32,249 nt of DNA from FCB group bacterium (lineage in GTDB: Bacteria > Fidelibacterota > Marinisomatia > Marinisomatales > JAADGP01), in NCBI GenBank assembly GCA_013152315.1, contig JAADGP010000145.1, forward strand, positions 1-32,249, in the 5' to 3' direction. The position numbers were made by a program, and so were the translations under genes. Under the pieces are notes generated by a model. The model ran no database searches. It saw only the letters and a list, made by a program, of their open reading frames with translations, and was not told where the DNA came from. This document shows positions 25,184 to 32,249 of the stretch, one piece after another. Every line of letters starts with the position of its first letter. The first letter of the stretch is position 1.

Positions 25184-25916
25184 TAGCTTCCCATCGCCGG
25201 AGGGTAAATTCCTTGCCGTCAAAATAACCATAAGAATTGTTGTGAATCCAGTCGCCCAGAATTACTAATCTCCCATTTTCCACGGCCAAATCAACAGCCT
25301 GGTGGTAATGCCCGGTAATAACGTAATCGAAACCGTTCTTTATGTGATCCGAAGCGTAAACTTTTAATTCCTCCTGTACCCGTAGATTGTAAGCTTCGGG
25401 GTGGGTATTCTGGTGTCCGCGATTGGCAATCCATTGAGCAAAGTTATACCCAATTGTCGGATGTAACCAACGATAGAACCATATAAAAACCGGGTTGCGG
25501 ATAATCGCTTTTAATACACGATAACCTTTGTCCCAGGGGATGATACCGTCGCCATGAGTTACGTAGAATTTTTTACCGGCCAATTCGAACGCGGTATCGT
25601 TGAAATACGTTTTGGTAGTGAGCGTGTCGGTAACGAAGTCTAACACCCAGTAATCATGGTTCCCCAGCACATAATGGATTTCAATCCCCTGTTGCTTTAG
25701 CTGGTGAAGTTTGCTGAAAAATTCAAAATACATTTTGGGAATCAGATGGGGATACTCAAAATAAAAGTTGAATAAGTCTCCCACGATTAGCAATGACCCC
25801 CCTGTTTGGATAATCTGTTGGAAGAACCGAAACAATCTTTGCTGTCGTTCAATCCCTTGCCGGGTTGGTGACAGCATTAAATGAATGTCGGAAATAAAAT
25901 AGACAGGTAAACGCAT
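25176..25916 (-). CDS. lpxH: UDP-2,3-diacylglucosamine hydrolase-like metallophosphoesterase (LpxH type)
   Basis: 246 residues, a calcineurin-like phosphoesterase. Ligands are visible: D10 and H12 (SDIHL), D47 (VGDLFNFYFEY), N86/H87 (GNHDYW), H121 (HGDG) and H203/H205 (GHYH). The order and spacing match LpxH, which cleaves UDP-2,3-diacylglucosamine to lipid X in lipid A synthesis, and the GDLFNFYFEY / GNHDYW wording resembles the variant in Bacteroidetes-like genomes. The Arg-bearing GNRDF of proteobacterial LpxH is absent, so a different phosphoester substrate remains possible. Acts at the inner-membrane face. It is the first gene of the minus-strand operon with the HEAT lipoprotein. Confidence 0.8.
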   Translation of the reverse strand: MRLPVYFISDIHLMLSPTRQGIERQQRLFRFFQQIIQTGGSLLIVGDLFNFYFEYPHLIPKMYFEFFSKLHQLKQQGIEIHYVLGNHDYWVLDFVTDTLTTKTYFNDTAFELAGKKFYVTHGDGIIPWDKGYRVLKAIIRNPVFIWFYRWLHPTIGYNFAQWIANRGHQNTHPEAYNLRVQEELKVYASDHIKNGFDYVITGHYHQAVDLAVENGRLVILGDWIHNNSYGYFDGKEFTLRRWEANE

Positions 25917-26013
25917 GAACGGGCGAACTTAGCGTTTCGAACCGGTTCAGGCAAATAAATTGTCAGGCGGATTGGTCCCGCGAGCGGGGAATGTTTTCGA
26001 TCGTTTTACCTGC

Positions 26014-26041
26014 TAAAAAACCGCGGATGAGGAAACGGTTT
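26014..26041 (-). terminator. Possible Rho-independent terminator downstream of the Lrp gene
   Basis: On the minus strand AAACCG and CGGTTT form a 6-bp stem (outer arms 26041-26036 and 26023-26018) with a 12-nt loop, continuing into a run of T (26020-26015). The short stem and large loop make this weak. It lies between the Lrp-type and lpxH-type genes. Confidence 0.35.
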
Positions 26042-26125
26042 GGGGGGCTTGGGAGTTTTTACCACTCCCCGGAGTTTTGTCCCGGATGATCCTGGTCGGT
26101 AAAATTATCGGCAAGGGAGTACTGA

Positions 26126-26590
26126 TTAATCCCGGGAGTAGGCAATTTTTTTATTGGTGAAAAAAAGTTCATTTACGATGACTGTTCGGGTGGAAATATC
26201 GGGTATATCGTTTTGAATGGAACGTATAATTTGGTTCAGTTCCTGAATGGTCCCGGTATATATTCTAACCGTAATATATTTTTCGCCGACCGTTGTGTTT
26301 GCCGACCTGACACCGTTTATCGCGGAAATATAATTCAGGGCGCGTTTTTCCACTTCGGGCGTGAAAGACCGTTTGAATATGATATCAACATAGGCAATGA
26401 TTCCTCTTCCGAGGCGTTCGTGATCCAGATCGGCGCAAAACCGGCGGATGAATCCGTTATCGATCATTTTTTTTACGCGTCGACTGACGGCTTGCCTGGT
26501 TAATCCGACCTTCTTCCCAAGGTTTTGAAACGGAATCCGACCGTCCTCCTGCAGGATATCCAATATTTTGTAATCAATGTTATCCAACAT
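26126..26590 (-). CDS. Lrp/AsnC-family transcriptional regulator
   Basis: 154 residues, standard length. The N-terminal HTH reads LDNIDYKILDILQEDGRIPFQNLGKKVGLTRQAVSRRVKKMIDNGFI (about 2-48), followed by the RAM ligand-binding domain (about 65-145, with VDIIFKRSFTPEVEKRALNYI and the GEKYITVRIYTGTIQELNQII core). These proteins assemble as dimers to octamers around phased DNA sites and sense small molecules, often amino acids. The gene is divergent from a sodium symporter, with a 254-nt shared control region carrying phased repeats, so it probably regulates itself and the symporter; the ligand is unknown. No clear ribosome-binding site precedes its ATG. Confidence 0.9.
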   Translation of the reverse strand: MLDNIDYKILDILQEDGRIPFQNLGKKVGLTRQAVSRRVKKMIDNGFIRRFCADLDHERLGRGIIAYVDIIFKRSFTPEVEKRALNYISAINGVRSANTTVGEKYITVRIYTGTIQELNQIIRSIQNDIPDISTRTVIVNELFFTNKKIAYSRD

Positions 26591-26652
26591 AATAAAAATT
26601 CGTTTTTTTCATAAATCCGACCGTGTTTGAATTTTTTTCACGTTCAACAAAC

Positions 26653-26747
26653 GCATAAATATAAAGATCCTATGTTGCATAAAGCAATTGATACTAATAT
26701 ATACTTACCATATGCAATCGATATAGCATAAATAGTTGCAAATTTGC
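26653..26747. promoter_or_regulatory. Candidate Lrp-family operator array in the divergent promoter region
   Basis: Within an AT-rich divergent gap: GCATAAA occurs at 26653, 26677 and 26726, with GCATAAATA exact at 26653-26661 and 26726-26734. GCAATTGATAC (26684-26694) and GCAATCGATAT (26714-26724) are near-identical direct repeats exactly 30 bp apart, close to three DNA turns. GCAAATTTGC (26738-26747) is a perfect palindrome. ATGC...GCAT (26712-26729) is a longer imperfect palindrome. Such phasing is what a DNA-wrapping Lrp octamer would use. The assignment is inferred from position and pattern. Confidence 0.5.
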
Positions 26748-26844
26748 GAAATATATTTTAAAATGGTTGCGTATAGACTACTGCTTGATGCTATTACATC
26801 CCTTCGATCCGTAAGGATATCGTTAAAACAAAGAAAGATCAGGT

Positions 26845-28440
26845 ATGCCCGCATTCACCATAAATCTTATCGATTTATCTATTGTTGGTGTCTACGTTGT
26901 TTTTATTGTCGCATTGGGTCTGCATTTCGCGAAGAAACACGAAAGTGCGGAGGAATATTTCCTGGGTGGCCGGAAGTTTACCTGGCCCCTTATTGGATTG
27001 TCGCTTTATGCCTCCAATATGTCGAGCAGCAGCCTTGTCGGATTAGCCGGAAGCGCCTATGGAACGGGCATATCCGTATACAACTACGAATGGATGGCCG
27101 CCATTATATTGATTTTCTTCGCGATCTTTTTCCTGCCGTATTTTTTACGATCACAGGTTTACACAATGCCCGAGTTTCTGGAAAAACGCTACGATAGCAG
27201 GGCCCGTTATTATTTTTCAGCGCTAAACATTTTAATGACCATCGTGATTGATACCGCCGGAACGTTATATGCCGGGGCCTTGATTATTAATCTTATTTTT
27301 CCTGCCATTCCCCTGTGGCAAACAATGCTTGCCCTGGCGTTGGTTGCGGGAGCGTACACCATTGCCGGGGGATTATCCGCGGTGGTTTATACCGATGCGA
27401 TACAGGCCGTACTGCTTACTGTGGGCGCCATTATCATCGCGATAGTGGCGTTTGTTAAGGTCGGTTCCTGGAGCGCCGTAACCGCTGTGACACCGCCCGA
27501 AATGTTAAAGGTGTTTATGCCTTTGGATGATTCTTTTCTACCCTGGCTTGGGGTCTTGACCGGTGTCCCGATACTGGGGTTCTATTTCTGGTGCACAAAT
27601 CAATTCATGGTTCAGCGTGTACTGGGAGCGAAAAGCATTGAACACGGACGGTGGGGCGCGCTGTTTGCCGGTTTGCTTAAGCTGCCGGTGATTTTCATCA
27701 TGGTTTTACCCGGTACCATGGCCAGGGTTTTGTATCCCGATTTACCGCGCGCGGATTTGGCGTTTCCAAGTCTCATGTTCGGTCTCCTGCCGGTAGGTGT
27801 CCGGGGGTTTATTATGGCAGGTCTCCTGGCTGCCATTATGTCCAGTATCGATTCCACTCTCAATTCCGCCTCCACGTTGATTACCATGGATTTCTTTAAG
27901 AAACTTCGTCCGAAGACAAGCAGCGAAGGATTGATGTGGGCCGGGCGTATTTTTACCTTTGTGTTTATGGCGTTGGCCGCGGCCTGGGCCCCGCAAATCC
28001 TCAAATTCCCGTCCCTGTTTCAATATTTGCAGACGGTTCTGGCATATGCCAGTCCACCCATTGTGGCGTTGTTCCTGGTGGGATTGTTCTGGAAACGCGC
28101 CAATGCCCAAGGCGCTTTCGCGGGGATTGTGGTGGGGTTTATTTTTGGTCTTGGACAGTTTACAGTTCGGATAATCGCTCCGGAAACCGCGTGGCTGCCG
28201 GATATTCATTTCCTTTATATGGCCCTTATTCTGCTCATAATAACGGTGCTGACTATTGTAATTGCCAGTTTGCTTACACCGGCGCCGGATAATGAAAAAG
28301 TAAAGGCTTATATATGGAAACGGGCGGACTATGATGCGGAAACCAGGGAACTCGCTTTATTGCCCTGGTACAAGAATTTTCGTATTCAAGCCGTTGTGCT
28401 GTTTATCCTAACCGTTCTGTTTGTCGGAATGTTTGCCTAA
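26845..28440 (+). CDS. Sodium:solute symporter, SSS/SLC5 family, sugar-type
   Basis: 531 residues with about 13-14 membrane segments, inner membrane. AEEYFLGGRKFTWPLIGLSLYASNMSSSSLVGLAGSAYGTG (35-75) is the first-helix signature, and MAGLLAAIMSSIDSTLNSASTL (324-345) is the conserved helix whose A330, S333 and S334 seem to match the sodium-site residues A361, S364 and S365 of Vibrio SGLT. The wording is closest to sodium/sugar rather than proline transporters; the substrate is not determinable. ATG 26845 follows AAGAAAGATCAGG. It is divergent from the Lrp-type regulator and probably controlled by it. Confidence 0.88.
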   Translation: MPAFTINLIDLSIVGVYVVFIVALGLHFAKKHESAEEYFLGGRKFTWPLIGLSLYASNMSSSSLVGLAGSAYGTGISVYNYEWMAAIILIFFAIFFLPYFLRSQVYTMPEFLEKRYDSRARYYFSALNILMTIVIDTAGTLYAGALIINLIFPAIPLWQTMLALALVAGAYTIAGGLSAVVYTDAIQAVLLTVGAIIIAIVAFVKVGSWSAVTAVTPPEMLKVFMPLDDSFLPWLGVLTGVPILGFYFWCTNQFMVQRVLGAKSIEHGRWGALFAGLLKLPVIFIMVLPGTMARVLYPDLPRADLAFPSLMFGLLPVGVRGFIMAGLLAAIMSSIDSTLNSASTLITMDFFKKLRPKTSSEGLMWAGRIFTFVFMALAAAWAPQILKFPSLFQYLQTVLAYASPPIVALFLVGLFWKRANAQGAFAGIVVGFIFGLGQFTVRIIAPETAWLPDIHFLYMALILLIITVLTIVIASLLTPAPDNEKVKAYIWKRADYDAETRELALLPWYKNFRIQAVVLFILTVLFVGMFA

Positions 28441-28591
28441 CCAAAGTCCCGGTGATAATGTATTTTCGGGTCAGTCTTTATAAAAATATTCGCTCAATAT
28501 CAATTGCGCGAATTATTATTCCCGATGATTATCATTATGCATCCGCCGGAGATGGAGCCTGTTGGAGTGCCAAATAAGAAAGGTAGTTAAA

Positions 28592-29482
28592 ATGAAAAAA
28601 GTATTATTCGTTGCAGGCCTTCTTCTGATCCTGACCGGTGGTTGCGAAAATGCGAATCAAGGCTCGATTGAAAAATTAACTCCTCCTGTGGGAGACAATG
28701 TATTGGTCGTCGCCCATCGTGGTTATTGGAGAACTGCTCCCGAAAATTCATTGCAAGCCATTAAAAACAGTATTGATATAGGAGTTGATATAGTTGAGAT
28801 CGATGTCCGGAGGACAAAAGACAAGCGATTTATTTTAATGCACGATGAAACCGTTGACAGAACTACAAATGGAAGCGGAAAGGTGGAAGATTATACCCTG
28901 GATTCATTAAAACAATTGTATCTGAAGGATGCTGCCGGATCCCTGACAAAACAAAAAATTCCGACCTTGAAAGAGGTTATGTTGTTGGCGAAAGGTAGAA
29001 TATTGGTAAACCTGGATAAAAGTGAAAATTATATTTCCGAGTTGTATGAACTGTTACGGGAAACAGGAACCGTACAACAAGCAATTTTTAAAGGATCAAA
29101 ACCCGTTTCAATAGTACGGCAAGAGTATGGATCGCTTTTAGACAGCATCATTTATATGCCGATAGTTAACTGGGAAACGAGCCCGACCCTGGATTATATA
29201 AACGAATTTGAAAAAGGTATTAATCCCATTGCTTATGAAGTAATCTATCAGACTGAAAATTCACCGATAATAGGATATATTAAAACTATTAAGGAAAACA
29301 AGGACCATGTGTGGGTAAATACTTTATGGGCTTCCCTGTGTGCCGGGCATGATGACGACAAAGCGGTTGAAAATCCGGACGAGGCGTGGGGCTGGGTAAT
29401 ACAAAATGGAGCCACCATTCTGCAAACCGACAGGCCGAAGCTGATGTTGTCTTATTTAAGAAAAAAAGGATGGCACAGGTGA
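28592..29482 (+). CDS. Glycerophosphodiester phosphodiesterase-family lipoprotein, AT-rich
   Basis: 296 residues. The N-terminus MKKVLFVAGLLLILTGGC is a lipoprotein signal with C18. Catalytic motifs are complete: AHRG (41-44), APENS (49-53), E69 and D71 in VEIDV, and H84/D85 in MHDETVDRTTNGSG. The C-terminal WASLCAGHDDDKAVENPDEAWGWVIQNGATILQTDRP resembles a Bacteroidetes-type GDPD subgroup. It would hydrolyse a phosphodiester outside the cytoplasm; the substrate is unknown. Four sampled 60-nt lines (28741, 28801, 29041 and 29221) give 84 G/C of 240 (35%), against 66 of 120 (55%) in the next gene, suggesting acquisition from another source. ATG 28592 is preferred to TTG 28562 because it creates the signal peptide and has AAAGGT upstream. 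Confidence 0.87.
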   Translation: MKKVLFVAGLLLILTGGCENANQGSIEKLTPPVGDNVLVVAHRGYWRTAPENSLQAIKNSIDIGVDIVEIDVRRTKDKRFILMHDETVDRTTNGSGKVEDYTLDSLKQLYLKDAAGSLTKQKIPTLKEVMLLAKGRILVNLDKSENYISELYELLRETGTVQQAIFKGSKPVSIVRQEYGSLLDSIIYMPIVNWETSPTLDYINEFEKGINPIAYEVIYQTENSPIIGYIKTIKENKDHVWVNTLWASLCAGHDDDKAVENPDEAWGWVIQNGATILQTDRPKLMLSYLRKKGWHR

Positions 29483-29580
29483 ACACGAAACGGCAACGCA
29501 ACAATACAAAACAGGTCGGATTCTGGTTTTACCAGGTTAGGAACAAAGTGATAATTAATTATGAATGATAGGAGATTTTC

Positions 29581-31431
29581 ATGCTAGATGTTATTATTGT
29601 TTTCGCCTTTATAATTTATAGCATCGGTTCCGGTTTCAGGGCCAAGGCCAAGGCCTCCGAAAACCTGGAGGAATATTTTCTGGCCGGCCGAACCATCAGT
29701 GGCTGGAAGGCCGGTTTCAGTATGGCCGCCACGCAATATGCCGCGGACACTCCCTTGCTTGTTACGGGATTAATTGCCACCGGGGGCATCTTCATGCTCT
29801 GGAGGCTCTGGATATACGGTCTGGCGTTTCTAATGATGGGGTTTATTCTGGGCCGGGCCTGGCGCCGGGCGATGGTGTTAACCGATGCCGAACTTACCGA
29901 GATCCGTTATAGCGGCAAGGGCGTATTGGCCTTAAGGAGCCTAAAGGCCATTTATTACGGCACGGTAATAAATTGCACCGTGATGGCCATGGTGCTGGTG
30001 GCGGCCACACGGATATCGGAGACGTTTTTGTACTGGCATTTGTGGCTTCCGAATGGAGTTTACAATACCATTCTGGGTTGGATTCAGGCGTTGGGAATTA
30101 ATCTTTCCTCCGGGGCGACCCACTTGGATCCCATGGTGGCTACCACCAATAACGTTATCAGTATCCTGGTAATTGTGGCTTTCACGGCCCTTTATTCCAC
30201 GACCGGCGGATTGCGCAGTGTTATCGCCACTGACGTCGTTCAGTTCTCAATCGCGATGATTGCGACGTTGATTTACGCCATCGTTGCCGTGTCCCGGGCC
30301 GGCGGGCTCGATAACATGATTGATAAAATGGTATCCCTCTATGGCGCGGCCCGCACCAGTGAAATTCTTTCCTTCAGTCCCAGTGGTTGGGATATGCTGT
30401 GGCCCTTTTTAATCCTCATCGGATTGCAATGGTTCTTCCAGATGAACAGTGATGGTACCGGCTATCTGGCGCAACGGACCATGGCTTGCCGAACGGATCG
30501 GGGCGCGCGCTCGGCGGGCTTCATTTTTACGGTGGCCCAGGTTCTTATTCGCAGCCTGTTCTGGCTGCCGATCGGAGTAGCCCTGTTGGTGATTTATCCC
30601 TTCGAAGCAAGTGCCGTCGGCAAGGAAACGTTTGTTTCCAGTCGTGAAATACTGTTTGCCACCGGGATAAAAGAATTGTTACCGGTTGGAATAAAAGGGC
30701 TCATGCTTACCGGTTTGCTGGCCGCTTTGGCATCGACGATTGACACGCATCTTACCTGGGGCGCCAGTTACTGGAGCAACGATATCTATTTACGCCTGAT
30801 AAATAAAACATTGTTAAAGCGTAAACCTTCGTCACATGAATTGGTTATCGTCGCCCGTCTCTCAAACATTCTGATCCTGGCAATTGCCCTCACAATAATG
30901 GCCAACCTGGGTTCCATTCAAACGGCCTGGTACATTACATTGCTGTTTGGCGCCGGCACCGGTTCGGTATTGATTCTCAGGTGGTTCTGGGAAAGAATCA
31001 ACCTCTATTCCGAATTGGCCGCCATGGCCGCTTCGCTGATTATTGCGCCCATAATATTGTTCACAGTTGACGCCGAGTGGCTCAAATTATTGTTGATGTC
31101 GGCTTCCTCGACAGCAATTGTGTTGATTGTAACCTGGTTGACGCCCGATACCGATAAGGACGTTTTGGATCGTTTTTACCAGCGGGTGAACCCTCCCGGT
31201 CTGTGGCGGAAAACCGCTGCCCGGTTGGGAATGGATGTCCAAAGCCCCGGACGTGAATTTCGTCAGGGAGCCTATTTGGTATTGACCACGGCCGCGACTA
31301 TCTACCTGCTGTTGGTGGGAATCGGCAAGTTGATGCTTCCGGATCCTCTGGGCTCATCGGTGGCGGCCTGGATATACGTACTTCTGGGACTTGCCAGCAT
31401 CCCCCTGTGGTGGAAAAAAGTATTCGCGTAA
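29581..31431 (+). CDS. Second SSS-family sodium:solute symporter, long form
   Basis: 616 residues with about 14 membrane segments. It starts with LDVIIVFAFIIYSIGSGFRAKAKASENLEEYFLAGRTISGWKAGFSMAATQYAADTPLLVTG and includes LTGLLAALASTIDTHLTWGASYWSNDIYLRLI, where S and T sit at the sodium-site positions of this helix. It has an extra C-terminal cytoplasmic and membrane portion (about 520-616) not seen in the first symporter. The two symporters are only distantly similar. AGGAG lies six bases before ATG 29581. It lies between the GDPD lipoprotein and a beta-phosphoglucomutase-like enzyme, so a sugar or sugar-derivative substrate is plausible. Confidence 0.88.
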   Translation: MLDVIIVFAFIIYSIGSGFRAKAKASENLEEYFLAGRTISGWKAGFSMAATQYAADTPLLVTGLIATGGIFMLWRLWIYGLAFLMMGFILGRAWRRAMVLTDAELTEIRYSGKGVLALRSLKAIYYGTVINCTVMAMVLVAATRISETFLYWHLWLPNGVYNTILGWIQALGINLSSGATHLDPMVATTNNVISILVIVAFTALYSTTGGLRSVIATDVVQFSIAMIATLIYAIVAVSRAGGLDNMIDKMVSLYGAARTSEILSFSPSGWDMLWPFLILIGLQWFFQMNSDGTGYLAQRTMACRTDRGARSAGFIFTVAQVLIRSLFWLPIGVALLVIYPFEASAVGKETFVSSREILFATGIKELLPVGIKGLMLTGLLAALASTIDTHLTWGASYWSNDIYLRLINKTLLKRKPSSHELVIVARLSNILILAIALTIMANLGSIQTAWYITLLFGAGTGSVLILRWFWERINLYSELAAMAASLIIAPIILFTVDAEWLKLLLMSASSTAIVLIVTWLTPDTDKDVLDRFYQRVNPPGLWRKTAARLGMDVQSPGREFRQGAYLVLTTAATIYLLLVGIGKLMLPDPLGSSVAAWIYVLLGLASIPLWWKKVFA

Positions 31432-31496
31432 AGTAAGCGTATTCATAAGCACTGTTTTTAATTCATTAATTCTATTTCAGAGTTCGGGAAATCCAT

Positions 31497-32249
31497 ATGC
31501 CAAAACACTCATTCACTGCCGTTATCTTTGATCTGGACGGCGTCATTACTCAAACTGCGTTGGTGCACAGCCAGGCCTGGAAAGAAATGTTTGATGAATA
31601 TCTGCGGTTTCGCGAAAAACAGTATGGCGAACCGTTCCGGGAATTCACCCATGACCGTGACTACCTTCCGTACGTCGACGGAAAACCAAGGTACGAAGGA
31701 GTGCAGTCGTTCCTGAAAGCGCGGGGGATCGATATTCCCTGGGGGGATCCCCAGGACCCTCCGGACAGGGAAACCGTCTGTGGATTGGGAAACCGGAAAA
31801 ATCAAAAATTCAATGAAGTGCTGGAACGGGATGGGGTTGCGGTATACGAAAGCACGGTTTCATTGGTAAGAAAATTGAAGGATGAAGGAATTCGTGTTGG
31901 CGTGGCCTCCTCCAGCAAGAATTGTAAGACGATCCTGGAAACAGCCGGGATAGAGGATCTTTTTGAAGTGCGCATTGACGGAGTGACTTCGGTCGAACTC
32001 AATCTGAAGGGCAAACCGGAACCGGATATTTTTACCACCGCCTGCGATCATCTCGGTGTTTCCTACGATCAGGCAGTGGTGGTGGAGGACGCAGTGGCCG
32101 GCGTTCAGGCCGGCGCAAACGGCAATTTCGGTTTGGTTGTGGGCGTTGCCCGTGAAAACAATGAGCAGGAATTAAGGTTAAACGGCGCCGATATTGTGGT
32201 ACGGGACTTACGGGAAATCGATATCGAAAAAATCGAGGAATGGTTTCGT
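31497..32249 (+). CDS. Beta-phosphoglucomutase-like HAD protein, partial (runs off the window)
   Basis: At least 251 codons, open to the last base. Motif I is FDLDGVITQ (D12, D14), followed by the cap domain with REFTHDRDYLPYVDGKPRYEGVQSFLKARGID and ETVCGLGNRKN (about 92-102), then ASSSKN (motif II), KGKPEPDIF (K173) and VVEDAVAGVQAG (E197, D198). The cap wording is that of HAD proteins encoded next to, or fused to, family GH65 disaccharide phosphorylases, which release beta-glucose-1-phosphate for isomerisation. Whether a GH65 domain or gene follows cannot be seen. ATG 31497 has a weak ribosome-binding site (CGGGAA). Confidence 0.85.
   Translation, partial: MPKHSFTAVIFDLDGVITQTALVHSQAWKEMFDEYLRFREKQYGEPFREFTHDRDYLPYVDGKPRYEGVQSFLKARGIDIPWGDPQDPPDRETVCGLGNRKNQKFNEVLERDGVAVYESTVSLVRKLKDEGIRVGVASSSKNCKTILETAGIEDLFEVRIDGVTSVELNLKGKPEPDIFTTACDHLGVSYDQAVVVEDAVAGVQAGANGNFGLVVGVARENNEQELRLNGADIVVRDLREIDIEKIEEWFR

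Noticed and set aside
26736-27197. 153-codon frame overlapping the start of the first symporter
   Set aside because: It lies in another frame of the symporter's coding region, is Cys/Arg-rich and resembles no family.
28445-28480. CCCG...CGGG pair after the first symporter as a terminator
   Set aside because: Only four pairs around a loop of about 15 nt; not stable enough.

Overview
The window is chromosomal DNA from a Gram-negative, LPS-making bacterium. Kdo synthesis genes (kdsA, kdsB, kdsC), LPS transport genes (a broken lptC, lptB), a UDP-2,3-diacylglucosamine hydrolase of the LpxH type and a TolC-family outer-membrane protein all require an outer membrane. The gene mix (rpoN beside lptB, hflKC, hslVU, HEAT-repeat and FxLYD-like lipoproteins, DUF2089 plus YbjQ) and the intergenic repeats look like a lineage near the FCB group (Calditrichota, KSB1 or Marinimicrobia-like). 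That placement is inference; no rRNA or other phylogenetic marker is present. I see no phage, insertion sequence, CRISPR array, tRNA or rRNA gene.

Layout. (1) 1-4258: a conserved hypothetical alpha-toroid-like protein, a CCA-adding/poly(A) polymerase-type nucleotidyltransferase, and a two-gene unit of a DUF2089 zinc-ribbon/HTH protein and a YbjQ protein, separated by repeat-rich gaps. (2) 4259-11013: one operon for a tripartite ABC efflux or export system, in the order Yip1-like membrane protein, TolC, MacA-like adaptor, ATPase and two different MacB/FtsX-type permeases, with 8-nt stop/start overlaps at two junctions. (3) 11346-20095: gatC-kdsB-pyrG-kdsA-kdsC-lptC-lptB-rpoN-hflK-hflC, a dense run joining translation fidelity, CTP supply, Kdo/CMP-Kdo synthesis, LPS transport, sigma-54 and membrane-protease control. 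PyrG makes the CTP that KdsB uses to activate Kdo. (4) 20287-23138: hslV-hslU protease, then argF. (5) 23271-25916, minus strand: lpxH-type hydrolase, a HEAT-repeat lipoprotein and a secreted FxLYD-like protein, each overlapping the next. (6) 26126-32249: an Lrp/AsnC regulator divergent from a probable carbohydrate locus: two SSS-family sodium symporters flanking a GDPD-type lipoprotein, then a beta-phosphoglucomutase-like HAD enzyme cut by the window end.

The most unusual DNA is a composite intergenic repeat: arrays of 7-bp units (CACGNNT) abutting, in register, a ~45-nt module with a CCCCGAC/GTCGGGG hairpin. It occurs at four loci (about 2870-3016, 6349-6403, 11030-11240, 23174-23272), each just downstream of a stop codon. 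Other points: lptC carries an apparent single-base frameshift; the GDPD gene is clearly more AT-rich than its neighbours; the CCA enzyme has Glu for the first catalytic Asp; the MacA-like adaptor has a strongly basic insertion; and the Lrp/symporter gap carries phased repeats that look like a regulator-binding array.
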